Assembly (NCBI GenBank): GCA_963837365.1
Contig: CAWIMW010000003.1
Location: forward strand, 310,001 to 374,000
Source: CAWBXL01 sp963837365
GTDB lineage: Bacteria > Acidobacteriota > Terriglobia > Terriglobales > Acidobacteriaceae
Length of the DNA stretch: 64,000 nucleotides
Direction of reading: 5' to 3'
A program made the position numbers and the translations under genes. Of this stretch, positions 45,986-55,018 are shown in pieces. The notes below the pieces were generated by a model. That model did not search any database and was not told the DNA's origin. It saw nothing but the letters and a program-made list of their open reading frames with translations. The stretch's first letter is position 1; every line of letters starts with the position of its first letter.

Positions 45986-46486
45986 CTAAGCCGTGGCGCT
46001 AACCGTTCCGCCTGGCGCTGCACCCACTCCAAACTGTTGAAGGTCCGACTGGATCGTCGTATAAGCCTGCTGCGCCGCCGACAGGTTTCCCGATTGCAGC
46101 GCCTGCCCTAGTTGATTGACGTCATTCTGAATGGTCTGAACCGGACTCGGGTGATGGTGGTGCTTGTGCACCCGCGACCCGCCGTTCTGTATCTGATTCA
46201 CAATGTCGGTGAAATCTTTCTGCGCCGCTGCCAGGTCTCCAGATTGAAGGTCTTTCCCCAACTGCCCGAACGCCTGGGCCTCCGGAATGACGAGTTGTGA
46301 GGGAAGCGAAGTGTTGCTCTGCCCCAACTTCTGCAACTGAGCAAAGTCCGCTTGCGCGGCGGAGAGGCTTCCCGCTTGCAGGTCTTGCCCCAGCTGTTGA
46401 AACTCCTGCTGGAACTGCTGGAGACGGTTCTGCTGTGGGTTCAGGTTATTAATAAAAACTGTGCTGGAAATCCCGGCAATCGACAT
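45986..46486 (-). CDS. QLGQxLQSG repeat protein
   Basis: 166 residues without signal or TM. Three related units are visible: FQQLGQDLQAGSLSAAQADF, FGQLGKDLQSGDLAAAQKDF and VNQLGQALQSGNLSAAQQAY, each about 20 residues plus a following helix. A His-rich linker (HKHHHHP) separates units two and three. Similar proteins occur in Acidobacteria and have no known function. The strong helical repeats suggest a small scaffold or multimer. The ATG at 46486 follows a gagaga ribosome-site-like stretch. Confidence 0.75.
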   Translation of the reverse strand: MSIAGISSTVFINNLNPQQNRLQQFQQEFQQLGQDLQAGSLSAAQADFAQLQKLGQSNTSLPSQLVIPEAQAFGQLGKDLQSGDLAAAQKDFTDIVNQIQNGGSRVHKHHHHPSPVQTIQNDVNQLGQALQSGNLSAAQQAYTTIQSDLQQFGVGAAPGGTVSATA

Positions 46487-46656
46487 GGTTCTCTCCTTGA
46501 CTCAGAAATCAGATAGCAAGCCAGCGGCCATCAAACCACGCAGCTAAATGATTGATTCGCCGAAGTACATAAGCAGTGAAACGAAAGAAGTATGGGAAAT
46601 GATGGGCTTACGCCAACTACCGGCTAGGCAAACGTTGCCGGCTATGGTTTACGTGG

Positions 46657-46677
46657 GGACAGCCGCCCCGGCTGTCC
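46657..46677. repeat. Perfect hairpin GGACAGCCG-CCC-CGGCTGTCC
   Basis: Nine-base arms around a three-base loop in the spacer between the repeat protein and the truncated permease. It has the same architecture as the GGCACG elements, with different arms. No T-run follows on either side. Confidence 0.6.
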
Positions 46678-46721
46678 AGCAGCAAAGCTCCGCAGTTCTT
46701 ATTCGCCATCAAACTACACTG

Positions 46722-48045
46722 TCATTCCACCGGAAACCCATTCCAGAAATTTCCGAAACGCCGCCCCCCGATGGCTGTACCGCGCTTTCTCCTCCGCAGT
46801 AAGTTCAGCGAGGGACTCAGTTGCGATACTTTCCATGCAGGCAAGAGTCCGAAAATGAGTGCGGTCGAGGCCGAAAGCAGGATTGCAAAAATCAGTACCC
46901 GTCCGTCCATGGCCACCGAGTAAAGTCTCGGCAGATCAAATGGCACAATTTGCAGTCCTAGCCGCAGCAGAAAAAAGGAAATGACGATGCCAGCCGCCCC
47001 GCCTGCCACAGCCAACAACAAGGATTCCAGCAGAAATTGGCGCAGAAGGCGCAGACGGCTGGCGCCCAGAGCGGCGCGCACAGCCACTTCTCCCCGTCGG
47101 CTGCTGGCGCGGGCCAGAAGCAGGCCGGCTACATTGGTGCAACCGATGATCAGAACCACTCCCACCGCCGCGAAAAGGAAAATCAATCCAGAACGCGCAT
47201 TGGAAACTGCGTCGTCCAGCATGGCCGCCATTTGCACCCCAGGGCGATAACGATTCTCAGGATATTGTTGTGCAAGCCCGCGCTGGATCGCATTCAGGTC
47301 GGCAAGCGCCTGATTCATCCCGACTCCTGCCTTAAGCCGCCCCACAACCAGAAGCCGGTCTTCCTCGCGCCGCGAGGTCTCTGCATCCGGGCCTTCGTTA
47401 TCAATCGAGAAAGTGGACCAGAAACTCACAGGGTGGTCCACGCGGGTAGAAAAATCCTGCCGGCATCACGCCGACGATGGTGTAAGGAACATCGCTGATG
47501 TTCACCGTTTGACCCAACACATTTGGTGACGCCGCGAAATCCGATACCCAAAGTGAGTGACTCAAAATCACGACCCGATGCCCGGGTTGTTCTTCCTCTG
47601 CTATGAATGTACGGCCCAGGGCTGTCGTCACTCCGAGTGTAGAAAAAAGATTGACTGAAACTCGTGCACCATCCAGGACGCGAGCCCCTTCACCGTTTGG
47701 CTTGCTGAAGAGACGGTAGATTTGATCGCAAGAAGCCAACGAATCGAAGCTGTGGTTCTCGCGCTGCCAATCGAAAAAGTTGGGATAGGAACTGCCCATC
47801 GCGTAACCCGCATCGGGATTGCTGAATGCAACACCCGGCGGAAACTCCAGCGTACTCACGGACACCAGCCGCTGGGCATTCGGAAACGGCAGCGGCCGCA
47901 ACAGAATTCCATCCACCAAACTGAAGACCGCAGCCGATACCCCAATTCCCAGCGCGAGGGTGATGATTGCCAGAGAAGTAAATCCGGGGCTGCGGCGGAA
48001 CTGCCTCAAGGCGAAACTGAAATCCTGCCATACAGACGAAAACAT
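46722..48045 (-). pseudogene. ADOP/MacB-type ABC permease, 3'-truncated, one frame break
   Basis: The N-terminus is the acidobacterial duplicated orphan permease signature: WQDFSFALRQFRRSPGFTSLAIITLALGIG, split as a cytoplasmic lead and TM1. A MacB-like periplasmic part follows (GRTFIAEEEQPGHRVVILSH). The frame shifts near 47445 and continues DHPVSFWSTFSIDNEG, then an FtsX domain (SGLIFLFAAVGVVLIIGCTNVAGLLLARAS as TM2 with the NVAGLLLARAS motif). Full proteins have a second half of about 400 residues; here the frame ends after VSQLSP. The last 30 codons are read antisense-frame from a copy of the rdgB 3' end. Likely nonfunctional. Confidence 0.8.
46737..46812 (-). repeat. Duplicate of the rdgB 3' end
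   Basis: About 75 bases match 48135-48210 (the rdgB C-terminus) with roughly ten percent differences, same orientation. In rdgB frame this copy would read AELTAEEKARYSHRGAAFRK. It terminates the truncated permease gene in another frame. Confidence 0.8.
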
Positions 48046-48125
48046 GCCGCGATTATGCCAGTGAAAAGCCCTGCGACCCAGAATTACTGAAGGAGGACAC
48101 TGGAGAGTAACCAGAAACGGTAATT

Positions 48126-48735
48126 CTATTTAGCAATCCACTCCAGAAACTTCCGAAACGCCGCCCCGCGATGGCTGTACTGCGCCTTCTCCTCCGCAGT
48201 GAGTTCAGCAAAGGTCTTATGAATTTGTGGAAAATAAAACAACGGATCATAGCCAAATCCATTCGACCCCCGTGGCGTGTCCAGAATCAGTCCCTCAGCC
48301 TTCGCTCGAAAAACAGCCAAAGTTTTACCCTCGCGCGCAACAGCAATCACACAAACAAACCGCCCCGTACGTTTTGCCTCGGGGATTCGCCAACTCACGG
48401 ATCAGCCGTGCATTGTTCGCTTCGTCATCCGTATTGTTTTCCGCGGTATGAGGCTCATCCGCCGCATACCGCGCCGAATGAACCCCAGGCGCTCCGTCCA
48501 GGGCATCCACCTCCAACCCGGAGTCGTCCGCCAAAACAATTTCTCCCGCCGCGTACCCGCTGTAAAACCCCGCCTTCTTGCGTGCATTGGCTTCGAAAGT
48601 TAGACCGTCTTCGACCACTGCGGGTAAAGACGAAAAGCCGGGCAGGGAAGCGATCTCAATCCCAAATGGTTTTGCGGCTCCTGCAAAATCGCGAAGTTTA
48701 CCGGGGTTGGAGGTGGCGATCAAGATGGTGCCCAT
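48126..48735 (-). CDS. rdgB: Non-canonical purine NTP pyrophosphatase, one frame break
   Basis: I chose the ATG at 48735 (MGTILIATSNPGKLRDF) over one three codons upstream. The substrate motifs are LIATSNPGKLRDF, VLADDSGLEVDAL and HSARYAADE in the first frame. Near 48375 the frame shifts to continue RFVCVIAVAREG, then DTPRGSNGFGYDPLFYFPQ, TFAELTAEEKAQYSHRG and the stop at 48126. Joined length of about 203 residues is standard. The enzyme removes ITP/XTP/dITP from the nucleotide pool. A second copy of its last 75 bases is found at 46737. Confidence 0.92.
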
Positions 48736-48822
48736 AAGTCGCAATTCTACATAGGGAATCGTGGGTACGACCCCGGAGTGTGACGTGCATGAAAGAGCAG
48801 GATCGCGGTCTATCCCATTAAT

Positions 48823-49749
48823 GTGATGGGCCTTCCTGTTGCCTTACCGCCACAAGCCCCGCCGGGCAGCGTCCCCGGAGCGCATCAAGGTTTTTTCAAC
48901 TCCCTGTACGGGACCTACATCAGTCAGGGAGATATCGCTCAGGCAACCGGCGGAACTCCCTATTTCAGCCGGAACGATCTGAATGTCGCGCTCCAGGAGA
49001 GCACGAAACTTGGAGGCAACTTCTACACCCTGAGCTACTCGTCAAGCAATCACAACTACGATGGAAAGCCGCGCGGGATTGCCGTGAAACTGTCCAATAA
49101 GCATTACCAAGCTTCCTACCGCCGCTTCTATTATGCCGATGCTCCCGACGCCCCAGCGGCCACGCCGCCAAAGAAGCAAGACGTCCACATCCCCAAAGGC
49201 GCGGTACCGCGTCCACCCGGAGACTCCCTCTTTGCCAACATGCGGTATGGTGCGCCGATGGCGCATGAGCTCTACTTCCGTACGCAATTGTCAACTGTCG
49301 GGGAAGCCGCCATGGGAACTCCAGAACAAATGGAGAACCTTGCCGACCAGCCGGCCTATTTTCGCGTCCGCCGCATCGACAAACCCGCGAAACCGCTGCC
49401 TCCCGTTGAGTTACAGAAATACGCAATTGACTACACCCTATTGACACAATCGATCCTAAATTCGTCCAGTCGTGGAGTACGCCCGCCCGTGCTGGAAATT
49501 GCCGCCGCGGCCTTTGACGAGGACGGTCAAATGCTCAACGGCGTAGTGCAGCAAACGGCACCAGAAGAACCCCGGTCTGCCACGGATTTCAACTCAGAAA
49601 AGATATTTCGTGCGCAACAGGAAATTGATGTGCCCGTGTCGGCTGTATGTATTCGTGTGGCTGTACGAGACGTCTCCAGTGATCGCATTGGGTCTATGGA
49701 AGTGCCCCTGCCGTTGGCTCCCAGTTCACAAGCAAAGTTGACCCCCTAG
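48823..49749 (+). CDS. VWFA-related acidobacterial protein, C-terminal part
   Basis: 308 residues. DIAQATGGTPYFSRNDL, GGNFYTLSYSSSNHNYDG, YRRFYYADAPD and the later CIRVAVRDVSSDRIGSMEVP are the hallmarks of the C-terminal half of VWFA-related acidobacterial domain proteins. The N-terminal signal peptide and von Willebrand A domain (about 250 residues) are absent, and the start codon is doubtful (GTG 48823 or ATG 48826). This is probably a 5'-truncated remnant. It lies beside other truncated or duplicated sequence (permease, rdgB fragment), so a rearrangement breakpoint is likely near 48820. Confidence 0.7.
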   Translation: MMGLPVALPPQAPPGSVPGAHQGFFNSLYGTYISQGDIAQATGGTPYFSRNDLNVALQESTKLGGNFYTLSYSSSNHNYDGKPRGIAVKLSNKHYQASYRRFYYADAPDAPAATPPKKQDVHIPKGAVPRPPGDSLFANMRYGAPMAHELYFRTQLSTVGEAAMGTPEQMENLADQPAYFRVRRIDKPAKPLPPVELQKYAIDYTLLTQSILNSSSRGVRPPVLEIAAAAFDEDGQMLNGVVQQTAPEEPRSATDFNSEKIFRAQQEIDVPVSAVCIRVAVRDVSSDRIGSMEVPLPLAPSSQAKLTP

Positions 49750-50000
49750 CAACGGGAAACGTAACCACAATCAGCCCCATTAAAAGATCCGCTCAAGAAT
49801 TAACATCCCTGCAACCAATTCGCGAAAAGTATTTGCTAAGGTTTGGTCATCACGAGGTGGGACAAAGCCCATTAGGGCGCTGGGGGCTCGCACTTGAGAC
49901 GGGGTGCGCGCCCTTAGTTTTTTTAGATTTCTGCGGTGTGGGCGGGGCTTCAGCCGTGCCCTAAGACCTAAAACTGATTTACTTTAGCCTCTGAGGTACT

Positions 50001-51134
50001 TTAGGAAACCGCTTCCGCCGTCCGCCGCTGGTGGCGCAATTCATCCAGGAACTCATCCTGACTCAAATTTTCATGGTTGCGCAATAACTCCAGCAAAGGG
50101 TCCTCAAACTCGCTTGTGGCAACGCTTTGCATCTCATCGGGCACGGCTACCATCCCTGCTGTGCCCGGCAACACTTGCAACTCCGGAGTCGTCCCCGGCC
50201 GGCTGCTGAGGAAATCAATAAACCGGTGCACCTGATCGCGATGCTCTTGGGTATGGGAGGCAAACACGATTCCCATTCCCATCCCCGGATGCATCACCCG
50301 CACCACGCCCTCGCACTGCACTTCCATATTGGTGAGTTTTAGGCAAAGCACCACGCCCACCCGTTCGGGGAACGGAGACCGCGTTTCCACGTAGCATCCA
50401 CCTAAACTGAGGTCGGTCAGGTTACATTGAGAAATGGACTCAAGAGAATCATTCGGCATGTTCTGCGCGCTGGCGGCGACCCACTTCTTGATGCCCACGC
50501 GAAACTCTTCCGCCAAATCCATGAACCGTACACCGGATTGTCCATTCGGATTGGCCCAGGCAATCTCGCACCGTCCATTGATCTCCGAACCGCCTTCCGG
50601 CAAACTAAAGCGAAAATTGAATTGTGCTCCCGTGGCCTGGGGCTGCGAAGCCATCACTTCCATGCCGTTCTCGCTCAGCATCAGCATGATGCCTTCAATC
50701 TCTTCTCCTGCATCAGTCTTCAACCAGGCCGGGGCCTGCACCGGCACCCGCAGCGAGCGTCTCCGCTCCCGCTTCATAATGGCGATCGCCGCCCGCAAAC
50801 TGATCTCCGCATGTTCGGCTGTAATGGGCTTGTATAAAACGAAATTCGCCCCCGCGCGGAAGGCGATGCGCACTTTGCTCTGGTCGCTGAGTAAAGCCGC
50901 AGTAATCGCACTGGACCCGGAAGATGCTTTATATGCCTGTTGAAGTATCAGAGCAGCTGATGCCGGGTCATCAAAATCCACCACCACCGCGTCAAACTTC
51001 TGTCCCTTCAACCGGCCCAGCGCGCTGGAGTGACTGCACACCTGCACACTGAGGCCGAAGCCGGTCAGGACCTGCTTCAGCGGCATTACCGATGCATCGT
51101 CTCTGGTGACAACCAAAAGAGCCTGAAAACTCAT
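50001..51134 (-). CDS. Receiver-like plus two PilZ domains
   Basis: 377 residues. The first 120 resemble a response-regulator fold (ALLVVTRDDA, DAVVVDFDD, GANFVLYKPI) but without a complete phospho-acceptor pocket. Two PilZ domains follow: the first with ERRRSLRVPVQ and LSENGMEV, the second with NLTDLSLGGCYVE, the D/N-x-S-x-x-G motif that binds cyclic di-GMP. The RxxxR element is clear only in the first. I infer a c-di-GMP-responsive effector acting on motility or surface structures. The small coiled-coil gene at 51172-51411 is just upstream on the same strand. Confidence 0.85.
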   Translation of the reverse strand: MSFQALLVVTRDDASVMPLKQVLTGFGLSVQVCSHSSALGRLKGQKFDAVVVDFDDPASAALILQQAYKASSGSSAITAALLSDQSKVRIAFRAGANFVLYKPITAEHAEISLRAAIAIMKRERRRSLRVPVQAPAWLKTDAGEEIEGIMLMLSENGMEVMASQPQATGAQFNFRFSLPEGGSEINGRCEIAWANPNGQSGVRFMDLAEEFRVGIKKWVAASAQNMPNDSLESISQCNLTDLSLGGCYVETRSPFPERVGVVLCLKLTNMEVQCEGVVRVMHPGMGMGIVFASHTQEHRDQVHRFIDFLSSRPGTTPELQVLPGTAGMVAVPDEMQSVATSEFEDPLLELLRNHENLSQDEFLDELRHQRRTAEAVS

Positions 51135-51171
51135 AAAACCCCGGGCCGGGGACTAACTCTTTCTTTCGGGA

Positions 51172-51411
51172 TCAGGGCCAGCGGGGAGCTGTCTTTCCCG
51201 GTTTGGCTCCGCCTTGGGCGGAGGCTTTTGCTGCCATGGCATCAGGGGCCTCGTCCACTTCGCCTAGCACGCTGCCGTCGTCCTCGGAGTCGCCCATTAA
51301 ATGCGCCACTTCGCGGAGCTTTTCCGCAGCTTGTTGCAACATCTCGATTTCCTTGGCCAACTTGGCCTGTTGCGCCTGCTTGGTGCGCACCACCTCAAAG
51401 ATATCCTTCAT
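51172..51411 (-). CDS. Small coiled-coil protein upstream of the PilZ gene
   Basis: 79 residues. The first 40 (MKDIFEVVRTKQAQQAKLAK..., LQQAAEKLREVAHLM) form a strong amphipathic helix with heptad hydrophobics; the tail is acidic then Ala/Gly-rich. It has no recognised domain. It precedes the PilZ gene by 37 bases on the same strand, so co-expression is likely. Coding is supported by codon pattern and operon position only. Confidence 0.6.
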   Translation of the reverse strand: MKDIFEVVRTKQAQQAKLAKEIEMLQQAAEKLREVAHLMGDSEDDGSVLGEVDEAPDAMAAKASAQGGAKPGKTAPRWP

Positions 51412-51475
51412 ACTTCCCCCTGCCTTGAAATTTAAGGAGTTGTGCCGGGAGAATCAATCGCTAACCATACTCACC

Positions 51476-51720
51476 GGGTTACGGGCGTAACCCCGCCTGC
51501 TCATTACCCAGGGGTTCGACCTAAGTCTCTGTAGAAACACAGGCTTCATGTGCGAAAACAGCACCGGGAAGGGGCTGTAGCCCTCTCGTGCCAGGGTACT
51601 GGCACTTTCGTGGGATTTACGCAAATCCGGGTTAATCGTATGGTGTCTGTGAGCAGACTTCGGGGGAGGGCTGTTCGGGCGTCTCAAAATCCGCAAGGAT
51701 TTTGGGACGCTTCTTATTTT
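51476..51720 (+). ncRNA. Candidate structured RNA ending in a terminator
   Basis: Consecutive perfect hairpins with four-base loops: GGGTTAC/GTAACCC (51476-51493), GGGC/GCCC (51572-51583), GTGCCAG/CTGGCAC (51588-51605), GGATTT/AAATCC (51613-51628), then a 14-bp hairpin with a GCAA loop (51679-51710) followed by TTCTTATTTT. No plus-strand gene lies upstream that this terminator could serve. The 5' end and promoter are not defined. Confidence 0.35.
51679..51710 (+). terminator. Rho-independent terminator with GNRA loop
   Basis: Arms GCGTCTCAAAATCC and GGATTTTGGGACGC pair over 14 positions (one T-G wobble) around GCAA; a T-rich tail follows on the plus strand. Confidence 0.6.
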
Positions 51721-52027
51721 CCGGCTAAATTTTGCCGTGGTGGTGCAGTTTCAGAAAACGCATCCGGGCGGGATCTCGGCGCTGCTTTATGTGCCTTGTT
51801 ATGAACACAGGCTTTACCCGCTGAGAAGTGTCAGTATATCGCCCCAACGATTGTTTATCTCCTTGGAATCGCTGGCCACCCGGTCGCCATCCAACCTCCG
51901 GGTCAAGGCCGGCGAGAATTCTGGCCCCGGTTCCCCGAATAGTTGGTGTAATGGCGATTTATCACCAGTCGCTTTGGCTTGCCACTCTTCTTGGAACATC
52001 GTGAGATGTGTGCATTGAAAGCCGCAA

Positions 52028-53359
52028 TTATTCAGGCCGTGCGTCGATTGCTAGCAGACGGTGTGAGGCCGAAAGCTGGACGTTGATTGTGATTTTGCGG
52101 CCATTCGCAAATGACGCTAGGTAGTGTCTTTGGTTGTTCTCGCCATCGGGAACGTCTAGCGCAATTAACGTTTGCAATGGGCCATTGGGTGCCAAAAACC
52201 GCGGTCCATTGTTGCGAAGAAAAGTGACGAGCCGTTCTCGTGATTCAGGAGCGAATCGGTCCGGGTCAGCCTCCCCTCGCGCCGCATCCGTGAGGGTGTC
52301 GCGCACCATTTGTGTCGTTTCAGGATCGGCGTCTGCGACCTCAATTGGGCGGTCGGGATGCCTACAGTATTCCTTGAGCATCTGCATTGGCGACACAGCC
52401 GCGCTCGGTGGTGGTGTGACGAGAGCGAGGCGCGCGAGGCGCATCTCGATATAACTATGGTCACAGCACAGGGCTCGAGACAGCTTGGACAGCGTCATCT
52501 CGCCGGGAGGTCCCAGGTGCAACACCGCATCAAACTCGGGTATGCGGCTCGGGTGCTGAGAGTCGGTCATCGCTGCGCCTAACGTGGTATCACGCAGGAT
52601 TGCAAGGCTCGGCTTTGGCCACGATGCCACATCAGGCTGCAAAGCGGAGAGGTCCTGCCGTGTCTCGGTGTGGATGGTAAACACGCTGGTTCCGGATCTT
52701 TCCAGCTGCGCCACAATTCCACCAACTATGGTGTGCGGAGCCGTGGTTGCCGGACGGACGAGATGCTGGTCGCCGTAAATGATCAGCGCGCGGCGACCTC
52801 TCGCGAGCACCTCGCGGCGGACAACTTCCGCAGCGAAGCTATCGCGATCAAGCCAGGGTTTCAAATCGTCCAGCGAATGGATCTTCTCCCATTCAATCGG
52901 CGGATCGCCGAGGAGCACCCGAAGCTTCTGTGACCCTGGCAGCGAGGAGTTAACATCCCGAACAGCTTGGAAGAACTGCTCGTAGATCGGCAGATCCCAT
53001 GTGTATTCGACCTGAGTCGTATCCTGCCACACATGCCGCAGCGATTCTGGTAGGACTTCTTCGCCACGCGTAAATCGATCCACCAGGTCCTGATACCGAG
53101 AGTTGCCGAATTCAACGACGATGTCGTTTACGACAGCAGCAAAGCGCGGATCGCGGACAAGCTTTATACGGAACTCGCTCCCTTGGACGCTCGCCTCGTT
53201 GTCGCCTAACGCGACCACGGTATGTGATTTGAACTGCTGGACGATCGCGCTGATTGGTTCAATCGGCATTGCAGGTCTTGACGGTTGTGGTTGTGCTGGC
53301 GCGAACGATCCGAGTGCAAGAATCACGGCGAGAGCGCTAAGAGACACTGATCCTGTCAT
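52028..53359 (-). CDS. Secreted protein of unknown function
   Basis: 443 residues with a signal peptide (MTGSVSLSALAVILALGSFA). Motifs such as VVALGDNEASVQGSEFRIKL, DIVVEFGNSRYQDLVDRF, VLLGDPPIEW, ALIIYGDQHLVRP and EFDAVLHLGPPGEM hint at the erythromycin-esterase/ChaN-like superfamily (paired Glu/His on short loops), but I am not certain. The C-terminal 100 residues look like a separate small domain. The next gene on the strand, a small membrane protein, lies 25 bases upstream of its start, beside an ECF sigma factor, so it may be part of that regulon. Confidence 0.65.
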   Translation of the reverse strand: MTGSVSLSALAVILALGSFAPAQPQPSRPAMPIEPISAIVQQFKSHTVVALGDNEASVQGSEFRIKLVRDPRFAAVVNDIVVEFGNSRYQDLVDRFTRGEEVLPESLRHVWQDTTQVEYTWDLPIYEQFFQAVRDVNSSLPGSQKLRVLLGDPPIEWEKIHSLDDLKPWLDRDSFAAEVVRREVLARGRRALIIYGDQHLVRPATTAPHTIVGGIVAQLERSGTSVFTIHTETRQDLSALQPDVASWPKPSLAILRDTTLGAAMTDSQHPSRIPEFDAVLHLGPPGEMTLSKLSRALCCDHSYIEMRLARLALVTPPPSAAVSPMQMLKEYCRHPDRPIEVADADPETTQMVRDTLTDAARGEADPDRFAPESRERLVTFLRNNGPRFLAPNGPLQTLIALDVPDGENNQRHYLASFANGRKITINVQLSASHRLLAIDARPE

Positions 53360-53384
53360 TGTTCCTCCTAATGAATGACATCGG

Positions 53385-53747
53385 CTAGCTTTCTTTATTC
53401 TTGTTCGTGAAGTAGACGATCAGGTGCGAGACGCCGATCAGTACAGGGGCGACACCGCTCCATTGGATACCCTGGGGGATCTGTTCCTGTTGCGGATGCG
53501 CGAGTACGGCAGTGAAAAAGACGAATACGCCGAAGCCAAGCGAAATCCAAATAAGGCCGGCTAATAGCAGAAAGCGCTGGACCCGTGCATTGTTGCGACG
53601 TAGGTCCTGGTCGAGCTGCGGCAGTTCGACGCCTTTTTCAATCGCAGTTAGCCGTTCGCGATGAATCAGCAACCGACGCCGGTGTTGCAACCAAAGTTTG
53701 AATCCGATCAGGGCGATCACAGCGACGACTATGATTGCGAATTCCAT
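53385..53747 (-). CDS. Small membrane protein (DUF6249-like)
   Basis: I chose the ATG at 53747 (MEFAIIVVAVIALIGFKLW) because the TM helix starts there; a longer frame to 53807 would run into the divergent promoter region. 120 residues: TM1 (2-20), a cytoplasmic helix with RERLTAIEKGVELP, and two more TM helices. The EKGVELP motif recurs in small membrane proteins linked to ECF sigma factors. Function unknown. It is divergent from the sigma factor gene and probably co-transcribed with the secreted protein. Confidence 0.7.
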   Translation of the reverse strand: MEFAIIVVAVIALIGFKLWLQHRRRLLIHRERLTAIEKGVELPQLDQDLRRNNARVQRFLLLAGLIWISLGFGVFVFFTAVLAHPQQEQIPQGIQWSGVAPVLIGVSHLIVYFTNKNKES

Positions 53748-53862
53748 GGCCGTTAACCTTCCTTCCGACCGTTTATACGCGCCAGCCCACACGCAGGTTG
53801 CAATCAATGTGAAAAAGATCGTTTTCGCGCAACCAAAATACTCTGTCAGTAGTATTAACGGT

Positions 53863-54375
53863 GTGGCGGACGAGGATATACAACGAATGTTATCGGAGCG
53901 CCGGCCCGCTCCGGCATTCGAACTCCTTGTGGACCGCTACCAGAAGAAAGCGTGTCGGCTCGCGTATTCGATAATGGGCGACTCGGCATCGGCGGAGGAC
54001 GTAACGCAGGATGCTTTCGTGAAGATGTGGCAAATCCTGCCCGAGTACGACGGCCGCGCTTCGCCCTCGACGTTGTTGTATACGATCGTACGCAACACGG
54101 CGTTATCCGCATTGAGAGCGGCGACCCATCGCAGATCAGCATCGCTCGATTGCAGCTACGAAGTGCCGGCAGCCTCATTTGATACCGCTGCGCAGCTTGA
54201 AACGGAGCAACTCGTTCGGCGGCTTCCCGACGCTGAGCAGCAAGTTGTGCGATTGTTCTATCTGCAAGATCGAAAGGTGGATGAAGTGGCGCAAATGCTT
54301 GACATGCCAATAGGGACGGTCAAGAGTCATTTGCACCGCGCGCGGCGAAGACTCGCAGAATGGATGAAACGATGA
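53863..54375 (+). CDS. ECF-family RNA polymerase sigma factor
   Basis: I place the start at the GTG 53863 (reads MADEDIQRMLSERRPAPAFE); upstream codons would overlap the divergent gene. 170 residues. Region 2: FELLVDRYQKKACRLAYS, DVTQDAFVKMWQ. Region 4: PDAEQQVVRLFYLQDRKV, then MLDMPIGTVKSHLHRARR, a helix-turn-helix. It directs RNA polymerase to a specific promoter set. Its stop overlaps the anti-sigma gene (ATGA), the usual coupling. Confidence 0.9.
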   Translation: MADEDIQRMLSERRPAPAFELLVDRYQKKACRLAYSIMGDSASAEDVTQDAFVKMWQILPEYDGRASPSTLLYTIVRNTALSALRAATHRRSASLDCSYEVPAASFDTAAQLETEQLVRRLPDAEQQVVRLFYLQDRKVDEVAQMLDMPIGTVKSHLHRARRRLAEWMKR

Positions 54376-54785
54376 ATTGTCAGGAAACGGAACAACTAAT
54401 TCTGGATGCCTTCGAGACACCGCTTTCAGCGGCGGAACGGGAGTCAGTCGACGAACACTGCTCCCATTGTTCGGCTTGCGCGCAATTCGCGTCGGTACAG
54501 TCGGAGGTCGATCAGCACTTGCGGCGGTTCATCACCGCCCCCGCGTTGAACACTGACTTCCGAAACCTCCTAATGGAGAGGATGCGCCGACAGCCGCGTG
54601 CAACCCTTCTGGCATGGTCTCCGGATATTGCTTATAGTATCGGAGCGTTCGTTGCGCTGATTGTGAGTGCTATGGTGCTTCCTTTCAGCTCCGAAACGGT
54701 GATTACGGTTGGCGTTGCGATATGCGTATCTGCCTATCTTCTTCAGTCATTCATATTCGTGTTCGTGAACGAGCCTTACGACTAA
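54372..54785 (+). CDS. Anti-sigma factor, zinc-finger (zf-HC2) type
   Basis: The ATG at 54372 (MNCQETEQLILDAFETPLS) is in the ATGA overlap with the sigma gene. The N-terminal zinc-binding motif H-x3-C-x2-C lies in DEHCSHCSACAQF. Two TM helices follow (about 80-100 and 105-128: DIAYSIGAFVALIVSAMV, VITVGVAICVSAYLLQSF). 137 residues. It should hold the sigma factor at the membrane until a signal arrives. No large periplasmic sensor domain is present, so sensing would involve the helices or the redox-sensitive zinc site. Confidence 0.85.
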   Translation: MNCQETEQLILDAFETPLSAAERESVDEHCSHCSACAQFASVQSEVDQHLRRFITAPALNTDFRNLLMERMRRQPRATLLAWSPDIAYSIGAFVALIVSAMVLPFSSETVITVGVAICVSAYLLQSFIFVFVNEPYD

Positions 54786-55018
54786 CGAAGGTCGTGACCA
54801 AGCGACGATGGGGGCCCGCGGTTACAGATTGCAAGGGTTTCTAAGGTTTCATATGCTCTGGGCCATCCTGACACTGGCGACGATGAGCGGACGTGAAGAA
54901 GATCAGGTGACGAATGCGCCAGTCATGGACAGGTACCATTGTGCACGAGACGATCGTTGTTGATAACAGGCGATTTCACTCATGACCGTCTGGCCAGCGG
55001 CAAGGAGCGGCTGGACGA

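Larger units (their letters stand above)
51412..52027. other. Intergenic region rich in perfect hairpins; no gene
   Basis: No convincing protein frame. The left half (51476-51710) holds five short perfect hairpins, described as a candidate RNA. The right half (51721-52027) has only short frames without family features. Confidence 0.55.

Noticed and set aside
46548..46802. 84-codon plus-strand frame
   Set aside because: It covers a hairpin and the antisense of the duplicated rdgB end; no protein features.
51454..51696. 80-codon minus-strand frame
   Set aside because: It runs across four perfect hairpins and has no protein features.
51814..51999. 61-codon minus-strand frame
   Set aside because: No family features, no ribosome site, isolated; could be a remnant but not supportable.
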